Below, piece by piece: positions 14,101 to 24,328 of a stretch of 64,000 bases of DNA (its first letter is position 1; every line of letters starts with the position of its first letter). Under the pieces are notes generated by a model. The model did no database searches, was not told the origin of the DNA, and worked only from the letters and a program-made list of their open reading frames with translations. The stretch comes from Sphaerolaimus hirsutus (lineage: Eukaryota; Nematoda; Chromadorea; Monhysterida; Sphaerolaimidae): contig OZ038458.1 of the NCBI GenBank assembly GCA_964036195.1, positions 19,729,832-19,793,831 on the forward strand. Direction: 5' to 3'. Both the position numbers and the translations under genes were made by a program.

Positions 14101-14350
14101 AGCCGACATCAGGAGCAACCACCCGCCCTACAGGAAGCACATCGAGACGAATCGAACCCAGCTGGTCTTGTTTCAATCGGCCGCGGGAACGAGTGTGGGC
14201 ACTGAAAGGCCGGACAATGGCCTTTTGGCAGAGTGTGGATTGGGCGTGGCTGAAGTTAGGAGCGCGGGTGTGAGATTTCGACGCTCACTTGTGGGGGTGT
14301 TGACGATGGTTTTTTCGGTGCTAGTCAGAATGATTGTGATAGGTCTGTAG
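8165..14350 (+). CDS. RGM: Repulsive guidance molecule (RGM/hemojuvelin family), six exons
   Basis: RGMs are GPI-anchored BMP co-receptors and neogenin ligands at the cell surface. Exons: 8165-8361, 10039-10311, 10662-10764, 12501-12739, 13156-13450, 14009-14350; all junctions are GT-AG and in frame, giving 482 aa (family about 430-450). Start 8165 has A at -3 and G at +4 and opens a hydrophobic signal peptide; an in-frame ATG at 8087 would add 26 basic residues. Seen in order: N-terminal Cys-rich RGM domain (exon 1 CMLQQCAQEF; exon 2 CRGDLRFHG with the RGD at 10076-10084), the partial von Willebrand D motif CQLFGDTHLRTF, then GAWPLVENDYFAVQIT, GRHLSTLVRMPEPIV and CVYDLILTGD. The last 20 residues are hydrophobic, as expected for a GPI signal. 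Oddities: the autocleavage Asp-Pro is Asp-Thr (10262-10267), and a short GCC run encodes polyalanine near 14080. Introns hold M1 copies at 12918 and 13808. Family assignment is firm. Confidence 0.93.
8384..8906. mobile_element. AGTTGTTAAAAG element in RGM intron 1
   Basis: Inverted relative of 1348-1739, ending GGTACTTTTAACAACT. It starts 23 nt after the donor of RGM exon 1. A partial copy lies at 26329-26600. Confidence 0.55.
9487..9898. mobile_element. P1 element in RGM intron 1
   Basis: GCGTATTTCCACGAAATACC on the left, GTATTTCGAGGAAATACGGT on the right, many CGAAATACCCCC units between. Long C runs suggest instability or assembly error. Confidence 0.6.
12918..13110. mobile_element. M1 MITE in RGM intron 4
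   Basis: GCGGTCCCAGACCCTGTAAA on the left, CATTTTACAAAGGGTGGGAT on the right. Its right end is 45 nt before RGM exon 5. Confidence 0.65.
13808..13972. mobile_element. M1 MITE in RGM intron 5
   Basis: GGCGTCCCAGACCATGTAAA on the left, TTTTACAGGGTCTGGGAGCG followed by GCACC on the right. It ends 36 nt before the acceptor of RGM exon 6. Confidence 0.7.
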
Positions 14351-14382
14351 TGTAGTTTCGTGAAACGGTAGTGGGTGGGTAG

Positions 14383-14488
14383 TGATGTACAAGATCTATG
14401 GCGTTGGCGCCTGGCTCTAGCGCCTGAGCAAAAAGCGCCATGGCACTTTTGGCGCCTGGCGCAATTTCGCTGTGGCTTTTTCATCACT
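14383..14488. mobile_element. H6 short copy after RGM
   Basis: TAGTGATGTACAAG on the left, TGGCTTTTTCATCACT on the right, GGCGCC/GCGCCA units between. It starts 33 nt after the RGM stop. Confidence 0.5.
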
Positions 14489-15399
14489 CCGATTTCTCAT
14501 TTCGCTTTTTATGGGAAATCATAGTGTACATTTGAACATCGAACCACCCACTACCTGTCCTAGTAAAGATAGCTGTAAAAACCATTTTGCTCACAAACAA
14601 ACCTTCATATTTATAATACTAACAGATTTCTAGCGAGACGGTCGTATTTATCAGTATCCCTGTGTGCCATACAACTTTAATTTTTTCCTTACTTCGAAAT
14701 CACACTTATTTATTTATTCTTGTGAACGAAATTCGAGTGCCAACGCGAGGTCACATGCACTTGCAAATGATATCTCAACTCAAATTATTGCGCACTTTTC
14801 TTTCAGTTTTACTTATGTTTAATTTGCATATTAATTATCATCTTTTTAATTGATATTTACACCATTTACCGCCGACCACACCAATTACCGCGCTGTGACG
14901 AACGTTTTCATTTTATATTTACTTTTTTCCCTCTCGAATCTGCTGCACATTTGTATGTACAGAAAATAGCGGTGTCAAAATCAGCAGCCACTTCAAATAA
15001 AGAAAAAATTTGTAATTTAAGATTTTTTCAGATTTTCAGAAAAAAATGAAAAGAAGGTTTGATTCCATACCATAATCTAAAATTCACAAATAATTGCTGA
15101 TTTTCACCGCTGTTCAACTGAGTGTTCTTTCGAGCGATAGCAAGTGCGTCCGCGTTCGGACGTTACTGCGACGATTTTACGGGTACATTTGTGACTACGG
15201 ATCAATTACACTTTTATTTGATTTGTTCTGGATTTAGTGGGATGTTACGCTGAGTATTTCGGTGTATAAATATACCTTGATGCGGTTAGAACGAGATTTT
15301 TCAAGCGAGATTTTGCAGCTAAAACGCAAAAAAAAATTCCAGCGTTTTCCCACCAATTTCAGAACAGACCAAGTATCGACACGCGATATATTGACGATA

Positions 15400-15740
15400 T
15401 TTTTTATATTATTGTGAATTTTTTATTGATATTGCATGTAAATAAGTGTGAAAGAATAGTATGTAAATGGTAAAAAGTATGGCCGTAATTCGCGAATGAA
15501 TGTAAAAAATCACCGCCTCGAATGTGAAATGAGATAAAATGTCCATATTTTTTTTCAATTCAAGCTCAGCTCATACGGAAAAATTCGAATATAAATCGTG
15601 TGAAAGCAACAAGTTGATGCGGAAGATTCGACGGCACGAAACGCGGCAATTGTATCGACACGGGGGCGAACGATCCCGCAAATTGCAAATGTAGAAAAGT
15701 TTCGAAGTTGCCGAAAATTTCCGAAACCGCATTACAGCAT
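15400..15740 (+). repeat. Diverged repeat upstream of gene A
   Basis: Shares ordered segments with 23440-23715: GTGAAATGA, GAGCTCATA-like, GGCACGAAACGCGGCAATTG, AAATTGCAAAT. Roughly 70 percent similar by eye. Confidence 0.45.
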
Positions 15741-15802
15741 CCAGCTCGGCAAAGTGATGATTCTCTCACACTCGAATAATTTCCTCGGCAGCTAGCGCCC
15801 AC

Positions 15803-15945
15803 GTGCCACTCCCAGACCCTGTAAACTGCCCTGTAAAATATCAAATGTCATGCAAGTGTCAAAAGTCATGGAAAATACCCTGCAAAATCGCAAACGTACG
15901 TTTTCCATTTTACAGGGCATTTTATAGGGTCAGGGACTGCCCCCA
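15803..15945. mobile_element. M1 MITE
   Basis: GTGCCACTCCCAGACCCTGT on the left and ATAGGGTCAGGGACTGCCCC on the right. Intergenic between RGM and gene A. Confidence 0.7.
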
Positions 15946-16726
15946 AGTGTTGATTTCTGCCAATGAATACTCAATGTTATTTACATTGTGTCATTATGTA
16001 GAACATTCGTGACTTAGAAGGGAAGGTGAATACATTGAGAGATATACTTCATCATCAGAAGCGGGTTGGCACACTGGCTGAATTTGTATAATAAATATCA
16101 GTAACATAAATAATAGAAAACAAGATAAAGTAAATACATGCTAGCTCGCAGAAATGGAAGATTTGATACAACAACGACAAGACCAAACAAACAAAACAAA
16201 TGAAAACAATCACCCCGATCAAATCAACCCGATTTGTATGTAAATAGGCGCGCAAAAATTGCAAAAGTGGATCGGTACTAAAGTTTTGGTCAGATTTTAG
16301 AATGCTGATTTGAACCTTACTTTTTGAAATCTCATTTTAAAAACTACATCAGTTGAAAATATGAAGTGCCACTCTACCCATCGGTCCGGGGACTTTTCAA
16401 GGTAATAATTTTTAGTAGTTTTATGCATCATACTTTAGAAAGATAGTTACAATCTAATAGGGTCTCATGTTGGAAATTTTTTTACCACGCACTCATTTCA
16501 GGTAAAATTTAAAAAAAAACGTTCGTTAAATGTTATCCAAACGCTACACGATCTAAATCATCAATTTCCTAAGCTAAATGCTAATTACGTACGGACCAAA
16601 ATCTCGTCAAGTCAGACGCATAAAATAGATGCGAATCCAAATAATACAGAACATGTCCAGATTTTGAGCGTCGTCCTTTTCAATCGAACGTTTTTACCAC
16701 TTGAACAGCCAATTCCAGGTGCCAGC

Positions 16727-17481
16727 TAGTGATGGTAAAGCGCCAGAAAAAAGGGCGCCAGGCGCGCCATGGCGCCATTCGAAAAGTGGGCGCCAGGCGC
16801 CAGCGGCGCCACAGAAAGAGGGCGCCAAGCGCCAAGGAAGCCATGGCGCCATTTAGAAAATAAGGCGCCAGGCGCCAATGGCGCCAGGAAAAATAAGTGC
16901 CTACAACACCCTGCATGTGCTAAAAGTGTTTCTACAGCACCGTGGACACTTCTGATTCGCGTACACCAGAATGATGTGAACTAAAACAAGCCTAGAAACA
17001 AAATTTTTTTAAATAAAACCTACATGATGAATTCAAACACAATGGAAATTGTCATTTGACAACAATCCATTCACTTCAAATATATTTTTCCGATCAATGT
17101 TTCCTTGAAATGGACAAAAACGGAATTTATTTACGAATCCTTGTATTTATGATTTTGCGAGTTCGACCATACATCATTCTTGTTTTCTGATCCGCCAGAC
17201 ACATGTGATCAATCGTTGGATGAACGATTTCCACCCACTCACACCACTTCGTCCATTTTTCTGGCGACTTTAGATCATCCACGGATGCATTTGTCATTTT
17301 TTTAACTTGCACAGCACTCGCCTTGAAAAGCTGGTGGCGCTTTTTTGGCGCCCTTTTAAAGCAGGGCGCCAGGCGCCAAGAGCGCCACGGAAAATAGGGC
17401 GCCAAGCGCCAATGGCGCCATGGCGTGGCGCTCTTTGGCGCCATCAAATGGCGCCAGCGCAGTCGCGCCATTCCATCACTA
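16727..17481. mobile_element. H6 element with GGCGCC-rich ends
   Basis: Begins CTAGTGATGGTAAAGCGCC and ends GCGCCATTCCATCACTAG. Blocks of GGCGCCAAGCGCCAATGGCG type lie at both ends (16740-16890 and 17335-17470). The middle shows no gene. Confidence 0.6.
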
Positions 17482-17623
17482 GTGCCAGCCCAGATCCTGT
17501 AAAATGCCCTGTCAAATGTCATGCAGTTTGCCATTTTACCAGACATTTTACATGACTTTTGACACTTTGCATGACATTTGACATTTAACAGGACATTTTA
17601 CTGGGTCTGGGACTGCCCCCCAG
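17482..17623. mobile_element. M1 MITE just upstream of gene A leader
   Basis: GTGCCAGCCCAGATCCTGTA on the left, ACTGGGTCTGGGACTGCCCC on the right, followed by CCCAG. The AG directly precedes the leader segment shared with gene B, so it may serve as the acceptor of a 5' untranslated intron or a trans-splice site. It inserted beside the end of a GGCGCC-rich element. Confidence 0.65.
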
Positions 17624-17669
17624 GTTGATCGCAAGCTCGTCACTGCCACGCACCGTTAAAAAACTCAAA

Positions 17670-20600
17670 ATGCATTTGTTTCAACTACTCATTGCAGCAG
17701 CCACAATAGCCGTTTCAACGCAGACGTCAGGTAAATATTTATGATGGGATATGACAAAATAATATAGGGTAAGAATTTGCTATGGTAAAATACCATTTAC
17801 AAGCTTGTTAAGATGCATAAATTTAGATTTGTAAATGCATAAATCGTGCCCTGAAAGCCCTCAGCTATACCAATCTGTCCGGAGAATTAAGAGTTCATCA
17901 TTTATTGAGAGACTTTCATTCTAACAAAAAGTTCCTGGGGGTAGTCCCAAACCCTGTAAAATGTCATTCAAAGTGTCAAATATCATGTGAAATGCCCTGC
18001 AAAATGGCAACCGAGTTGCCATTTTGCAGGGCATTTCACATGACTTTCGACACTTTGCATGACATTTTACATTTTACAGGGTCTGGCAGTGGCACCTCAA
18101 TGTAACTGAATTCTGACGCTCAGTGGTATATCTAGGGTTGGCCCAAATTGATTCTTTCAAGCTGCCCGCATCAGTATCGATATCAATCTTGATATTTTTA
18201 ATACCACGGTTTCAGTATCCTTATGGGAAAATCAAAACTTTTTATACCTAAACATTGATATCGGTCTCAGAAACCTAGCGTTGTTTCAACCCTAATTGGC
18301 AACATGTATAACTAAAGAAGGCCTTGACTAGTGATGGAAAAGCGCCATGGCGCTGGCGCTAGCGTCAAAGCAAAAAGCGACACGGCGTTTGGCGCTGGAG
18401 TTCGGATAAATACCATGGCGCTTTTGGCGCTTAGTGCTAAACTACTGGCGCGTTTTCCATCACTAGCCGTGATACCACCGCCCGACATTTTGGCATAACA
18501 GAAAATCAAGCATTAACATCACATACACAACATGTTTTTTTTATCCGCAGTGCGGTGCCGTGACGCGCACGGATTTTGCAGCTTCTGGGCAAGCCAGGTG
18601 GCAGTCCCAAGCCCTGTAAAGTGTAAAGTAAAGTGTGAAATGTAAAGTCAAATGCAAAGTAAACTGTCAATTGTCATGCAAAGTTCAGTAATAAAATATT
18701 TTCTTTTTTTGTTTTGATTCACACTTTACCTTACATATGACACTTTACAGGATTTGGGACTGCCCCAGAACCGGTGCGGCGGCAACGCCAAGTGGATGAA
18801 AGCGAATTGCTGCAGTGCGTGTCGGACCACCGGCAGAACGGCTAGTTAACAGATTGCACCATTAAAATTGACAGAAAAACGAGAGAGAAAAAGAAAATGG
18901 CAAAAATAATCATCCACAGAAAGTGATCACGGCCCCGTATTATGACTGCAAAAACGCGCATCGGTATTGCGTCGCGTGGGCACAAAATGGACAGTGCTAC
19001 AAAAACCCATACTGGATGAAGGTGCACTGCCAGAAAGCGTGCAACTCCTGCGGCTGCACCGGTGAGCGATTTGGAAACTACAACGAAATAATTTGAGCAT
19101 TGGTTGAAAAATGTCTTGCCATGGTGCTTCAAAATAGGCACAAGATTAGTCAGCAGTCCAGAATAGTGATGTAAAAAGCGCCATACTTTTAGCGCCAAGC
19201 GGTATGTGTAGCGCCAAGCGCCAACGGCGCCACAGCAAAATAGCGCCAAGCGCCAACGGCGCCACATCAAAATAGCGCCAACCGCCAAAAGAACCATGGC
19301 GCTTTTCTAGACCGCGGCGCCAGGCGCCAATGGCGCCAGAGGATGTTGGCGCCAAGCGCCAATAGCGCCAGCGCCAAACAATTTCGCTGCTCATAAAGCG
19401 CAGCCATGCTATTGCCGTGGGTTTTATTCATTTAAGATGCAAGTTTTGAGTCAATTACAGTCAAGTTTTGTCTTTTTGTCATGTTTCTTTACTGTTGGGA
19501 TTTCGTGTTAACGCTGAAAAAAGAGCTTAGAGTTTCATGGACACTGTATACCTATTTCATTTTTACATATGTATTTCCGCATTTTTGTGCGTCAGCTATT
19601 ATGAGTGGGTCAGGTGCAGCCTGCCTCGGCTGACGCATCACCACCCCCCCCCCCCCCAATATGCTGGAATACCGTAAATTCTCTAACAGACTACTGTGCA
19701 GAATAGTTGAGACTTTTCACACATAGAGAAACAGTAGGCTGGGGGTCCACCGCATTTTTTGCTTCCCAATTTCTTGTCCCTTGCCCAATTTTGATGCCGT
19801 TTGAGTATGTTGGGGTTTGATGCTGCGGCTACTATGAAAATTTTTTGTTTGCTCAAATAATCCTCCAGGCCCAAGATAATGGGGGTCTATAAAAAGATGG
19901 TCAATAAATATACAAAAAATGGGCAAGCTGGATGAGTGTCTTTGAAGCTTAATAACTCAACCATTTCTGGGTTGATTTGAATCATTCAACACTTAAAATG
20001 ATCGGGACAACCTTCAGATTCTATTTTTGTGGTCAGTTTAGTGATGTCTAAATTCCTTATGTTGATTTGACCCAGTTTTTGAACATGAAAAAATAATTTT
20101 TTTGAACATGCTATCATATAGTTTAGACAACGAGGATTCATTTAAAACAAAAATGAGTTCAATATCTCTTTCCAATCAAAAGTTATGGCACTTCAAAGTT
20201 TTCAGTGGTGTCTAAATATTTTACGCTTATTTTACTGGGGTTTGCAGCATGAAAATTTTGTTATTGAACAGTCTATAACATACTTAAGACAGAGAGAATT
20301 AATATGGCAAAAACGTTTTTTCAATATCTCTTTCCAATCAAAAGTTATAGCACTTACAAACTTCCATCTTCATTCCATCCAAAATAATTGCACATTACTC
20401 ATTCACAGTTGGGCCAAGTTTTCTCCCTAATAGAGCAAAGCCAAAACCTCAAATTTACACACCAAATAGCCCCACTCAGTAGTATGCCTACTCCCATTTC
20501 TTAGTTGTTGGCTATGGATGCAAAACTGCAGCAAAAAAATAAATAAATGCCACATTTCCATATATGCATTGCCATATGCTGTTCATGCTTAGAATGTTTC

Positions 20601-23324
20601 TTGCTGCACACAGAGCTTAGCGATGCAGGCAAGCAGTTGGCATGGTAAAAGATTTGTTTAAAAATGAACGTAGGAATTGGATATAGACTTTAAAGTGGGA
20701 TACTGGGTGGCTACTGCCCAAAACAAGAAAAGTCTCAACTATTCTGAAACATGAACAAACAGTGTTAATATGTTTGTGCACTAGGAACATATGCAGATGT
20801 GAACTCGGGGGGCGGTCATCCCGGGCATGTGTAGTCAACCCCCCAGGGTACCCATGTATAGTATCCAAATGTTTTGCATATCAACCATTTCAAAATCCTG
20901 GCAACATTAATCATGCAGCGCAAAAATTCTCAACTATTCTGCACGGTAGTGTAATGCGACTGTCGTAAATACTATTGTTTTCAGCACATTTTTGGATGTC
21001 GCACTATTGGAGATGTCATATTATTGGAGACTGTCGCATTATATTTTTCGTCAAATCATAAAGTTCATTGTTCACATAACTCAAATGTGAGCATGGCATT
21101 GTAAAGCGATGAACATCGTAAAGCAAACTCTTGCGAACTGCCCAGCGGCCCTTGTGAACTTGCCGCCGTGTCCGAAAGCGCGGAATCCGCGGTTTCCGCC
21201 GATTGTGACATCGTTACGTGTTTTCTGTGTTTTTTTCTCAGGGTGTCGCATTATTGGAGAGTGTCGCATTATTAGAGTGTCACATTATTTTCACACAACG
21301 TGCCCAAGAGTGTCGCATTATTGGAGATGTCGTATTATTAGAGACCTGTCGTATTATTAGAGAATTTACGGTACATTTATCTTCTGTGTGTGCTACACGG
21401 ATCAAAATTCGGATTGGCCTCACACACACTAGTTGACAATGACACACAATGTCAACCTGTTCCGATCCCAATTCAAAGCTTGCTGCGATTCGCACATGCA
21501 TAAATAACCATATTTTTTCAACATTACAAGCCAACTTCAGTTGCAACATTCGTAATGCAACACTCTGCATTTGAACAACGTTTGTCGGCTTGTCAGCAAA
21601 CTTAATTGGAATGGGAACCGGTTGACATTGGGTGTCGTTGACAACAAGTGTGTGTAGGGCCATTATATGACAAAAGTGTTGAATATTCTTGCAGTTAGAC
21701 ATCGTTTAAAAAATGGGCAATAAGAGGATTTGTTTTCCCTGTGATAAACTTACAGTACCGCATGTGTTCATGTAAATTATACGCACAAGGTATTTTTGGA
21801 TCAAATAATGAGAATTTTTTGGATAAAATAATGAGATATTTTTGGATAAAATAATGAGATACTTCATGGCGCTTTTTAAAACACTAGCGCCAAGCGCCAA
21901 TGGCGCCACGGCATTATAGCGCCAAGCGCCAAAAGCGCCATGGCGCTTTTCAATAGCACAGTGCCAAGCGCCAATGGCGCCACAGCAAAAAGGCGCCAAG
22001 CGCCAAAAGCGCCATGGCGCTTTTCAATAGCACAGTGCCAAGCGCCAATGGCGCCACAGCAAAAAGGCGCCAAGCGCCAAAAGCGCCATGGCGCTTTTAC
22101 ATTACTAGTCCAGAAGTTTTGAAGCTTTCAGTGCGTTCGGTGAAAATAAACGATTAGAGCCGAGTACTCAGTTACAAAGTGGTCCGACCTCCCCTTTCCA
22201 CATTCGGCAAGTGTCTTACATATTTACCTACTTTGTTGCCAGCCTAAGTCCGCAGGATAAATATTTATGTGGAACCGAATGGAAGAATTATCGAGCACAC
22301 TTTCATAACAAATATCCTCAAATCGGAGAGTATTTATATACCGTATCTCCGCGAAATACCCCCTCAAAATGACCACTATGAAGTAACAACCCCCTCGAAA
22401 TACCCCCTCAAAATAACCACTATGACTGAGTACCCCCTAATAAATTTCGTTTAAATTAAGTAATCATAAGCGAGATCACAAATGCATACGCTCGCAGTTG
22501 AGAATGCGGACACGTGCGCCGGTGCCAAAGGCGTCAGCACGACAGAGTTTCCCGCAATACGTCCACAGACGGAGCCAAAACCGGTGACTTTTTTAAATAC
22601 AATAAGCCAGCTCTCTTGAATAACCCCCACAAGCCCCACTTGCATGTGGTAACCCACATCGCTTATGAATGATATTTACACCTCGGACTACACAATAAAT
22701 AAGTGTAGGCTGGATCACAGGGCACTTGAATACATAAGCGAAGTGCAGTACCTATATCGATACCAAGTGGGAATTGGGGAATTTGTTGAATGACCAAAAG
22801 TTTCGATTCGTGGGGGGGGGGGAGTGACAGCAGAAAAATTCATGGTGGCATAGACGTCGGTTCAGGGCACTTTAGGTCACTTTGTTATTAAAACATAAGC
22901 CTACAGAAACTCAAGGTTACTTTGTTGTTCACGCCAGGCAGCCAGAAACTTGCACCAAACCCACTTAGGTATCTCGAAAAAAAACAACACTTTTCAATCC
23001 TCAAAAATCACGCAGTTTGTAGGCGGCCCAGACAAGTACCCCCTGTGTTGCCAATGGGCGTGGAAGGGCCAGTGCGACACGAACCCGTATTGGATGAGGC
23101 GTAACTGCCAGGTGCCACTCCCGGACCCTGTAAAATGTCAAATGTCATGCAAAATGTCAAATGTCATGTGAAATTCCCGGTAAAATGGCAACTCAGTTGG
23201 TAATTTGCAGGGAATTTTACATGACTTTTGACTCTTTGCATGACGTTTGACATTTTACGGGGCATTTTACAGGGTCTGGGACCGCTCCAAGACGTCCTGT
23301 GGAACCGAAGGCTGCGCAGGTTAA
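17670..23324 (+). CDS. Secreted protein with three ShK (ShKT) domains, gene A
   Basis: Exons: 17670-17730 (signal peptide, 20 codons), 18551-18597 and 18769-about 18830 (ShK1), about 18920-19061 (ShK2), 23023-23111 and 23292-23324 (ShK3, TAA stop). ShK domains are six-cysteine modules found in secreted enzymes, immune effectors, matrix proteins and some venom peptides; no enzyme domain is seen, so the function is unknown. ShK2 has the full pattern CVAW, NPYWM and [10 protein letters not shown]. ShK1 has [16 protein letters not shown]; ShK3 has CCQWAWKGQC, NPYWM, SCGTEGC. ShK1 and ShK3 are each split by an M1 hairpin element that reads as a perfect intron (18598-18768, 23112-23291). Intron 19062-23022 contains nested transposons. 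The ShK1-to-ShK2 junction is uncertain: candidate donors near 18815-18845 are weak. Gene B at 32799 is the paralogue. A conserved leader (GCAAGCTCGTC at 17630) precedes the ATG in both. Confidence 0.8.
17937..18096. mobile_element. M1 MITE in gene A intron 1
   Basis: GGGGGTAGTCCCAAACCCTG on the left, ACAGGGTCTGGCAGTGGCAC on the right; the core GAGTTGCCATTTTGCAGGGC is self-complementary with the left arm. Confidence 0.7.
18132..18294. mobile_element. TAGGGTTGG-terminated short element in gene A intron 1
   Basis: Starts TAGGGTTGGCCC, ends TTTCAACCCTA. The interior carries GATATC-type units. No clear target duplication. Confidence 0.45.
18329..18466. mobile_element. H6 short copy (TAGTGATGGAAAAGCGCC)
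   Basis: 138 bp with both termini present, interior of GGCGCT/AGCGCC units. In gene A intron 1. Confidence 0.65.
18598..18768 (+). mobile_element. M1 hairpin MITE acting as intron in ShK1 of gene A
   Basis: 171 bp. It begins GTGGCAGTCCCAAGCCCTG and ends CAGGATTTGGGACTGCCCC plus AG, with both arms complementary. The upstream exon ends GCAAGCCAG and the downstream exon starts AACCGG. Removing GT...AG restores an open ShK domain that aligns with the uninterrupted exon of gene B. AG on both sides is the likely 2-bp target duplication. Read through, the element has in-frame stops, so it must be spliced for a full protein. Confidence 0.85.
19163..19400. mobile_element. H6-type GGCGCC array
   Basis: Starts TAGTGATGTAAAAAGCGCC and holds repeated GGCGCCA/AGCGCCA units; the right end is degenerate. 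In gene A intron 4. Confidence 0.55.
19673..21372. mobile_element. P3 element (ACCGTAAATTCTCTAATA termini), interrupted
   Basis: Left ACCGTAAATTCTCTAA, right TTAGAGAATTTACGGT. The interior reiterates GTGTCGCATTATTGGAGA. Interrupted by 19687-20951. In gene A intron 4. Confidence 0.6.
19687..20951. mobile_element. PIF/Harbinger-like element nested in P3
   Basis: 1265 bp, terminal repeats containing TGTGCAGAATAGTTGAGA and its complement. TAA on both sides (19684-19686 and 20952-20954) splits a P3 element exactly. No transposase is seen. The 3-bp TAA duplication fits PIF/Harbinger. Confidence 0.6.
21413..21662. mobile_element. W-type MITE in gene A intron 4
   Basis: CTCACACACACTAGTTGACA on the left and TGACAACAAGTGTGTGTAGG on the right. 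Confidence 0.55.
21865..22109. mobile_element. H6-type GGCGCC array with tandem 82-bp unit
   Basis: Near-identical units repeat at about 21940-22020 and 22021-22100. Ends GCGCTTTTACATTACTAG. In gene A intron 4. Confidence 0.6.
23112..23291 (+). mobile_element. M1 hairpin MITE acting as intron in ShK3 of gene A
   Basis: 180 bp between TGCCAG and ACGTCC. It starts GTGCCACTCCCGGACCCTG and ends AGGGTCTGGGACCGCTCCAAG. Removal joins NPYWMRRNCQ to TSCGTEGC followed by the stop, completing the cysteine pattern of ShK3. AG flanks both sides as in the ShK1 copy. Confidence 0.82.
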
Positions 23325-23439
23325 TTTATAACGTTCTATAACGTTATGACGTTATCTAATAATACGCCATAATAATGCGCCAAATCGACGAGTGAGTAAC
23401 GAAATTCAAATGTTATTGAAGTTGCACGTAAATATTCAG

Positions 23440-23715
23440 TAAATAATTGTGTGAAAAAAATTGTATTTGAATGGTAAATATACAGTAAAAGTTTGTGAAT
23501 AAATGTAAAAATCACTTCGAAATGTGAAATGACGTAAAATTATAGGAAAAAAATACCTTAGTTTGAGTTGAGCTCATATGAAAAGTTTGGAATAAAAATT
23601 GTGGGAAAGAAACAGCATGGTTGTGAAAGATTCAATGGCACAAAACGCGGTAATTGTATTGAAAAAGTACGGAATGGTCCCATATTGCAAATATATTAAA
23701 AAAGCTTAAAACTAG
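23440..23715 (+). repeat. Diverged repeat downstream of gene A (probable 3' region)
   Basis: Begins about 115 nt after the gene A stop and contains an AATAAA at 23591. It resembles 15400-15740. Confidence 0.45.
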
Positions 23716-23871
23716 CCTAAAATACCGTATTACCTCGAAAAAGTCCCCAATCCGGAAAAGGGATGACCCTCCTCATCTGAAAAACGATTTTTACGATGCT
23801 GTTAAGCAGGAAGTTCATTATAAACAGTTCTTTGGAATGCAGCCTGTGAGATATCTTTTGTTTTTGGTAAA

Positions 23872-24328
23872 GCTGCGTTTACACTGGCACCTGTGACGAC
23901 AAAATTTTTTTGGGCTTTCAACTTTCTTTATGTGACGAAAATTGAATATTTGTTGTGTCAGATACCTAGATCTCGATCACTCTTTTTGCCTAGGACAAAC
24001 ATAAATTTTTATATATGACGTGATCATACACAATAAAACAAACAAGAAAATTTGTCGTCACAAGTTGTCGGTTCGAGTTGTTCCCGGGAGCCTCGTTAAC
24101 GAGGCTCCCGGGAACAACTCGAACCGACAACCTGTGACGACAAAAATTTTGTTTCGTTTTATTGTGTATGATAACGTCATATATAAAAATTTATGTTTGT
24201 CCTAGGCAAAAAGAGTGATCGAGATCTAGGTATCTGACACAACAAATATTCAATTTTCGTCACATAAAGAAAGTTGAAAGCCCAAAAAGTTTTTGTCGTC
24301 ACACGAGTCAGTGTAAACGCCGCTTTAA
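23872..24328. mobile_element. Near-perfect palindromic MITE, arms about 225 bp
   Basis: Outer ends AAAGCTGCGTTTACACTG and GTGTAAACGCCGCTTT; the centre GAGCCTCGTTAACGAGGCTC is a perfect palindrome. Arms match almost base for base, so the strand would fold into one long hairpin. Between gene A and UGDH. Confidence 0.8.

Larger units (their letters stand above)
14351..17669. other. Intergenic between RGM and gene A
   Basis: Holds H6 elements, two M1 copies and the diverged repeat at 15400. I see nothing else. Confidence 0.5.

Noticed and set aside
16680-17555. Open frames encoding WRHWRLAP-type repeats
   Set aside because: Translations of GGCGCC units; the same motif appears in many elements and frames.
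17670-23324. Gene A as a venom toxin
   Set aside because: ShK domains alone do not show toxicity; three domains on a plain secreted scaffold occur in many non-venom proteins.
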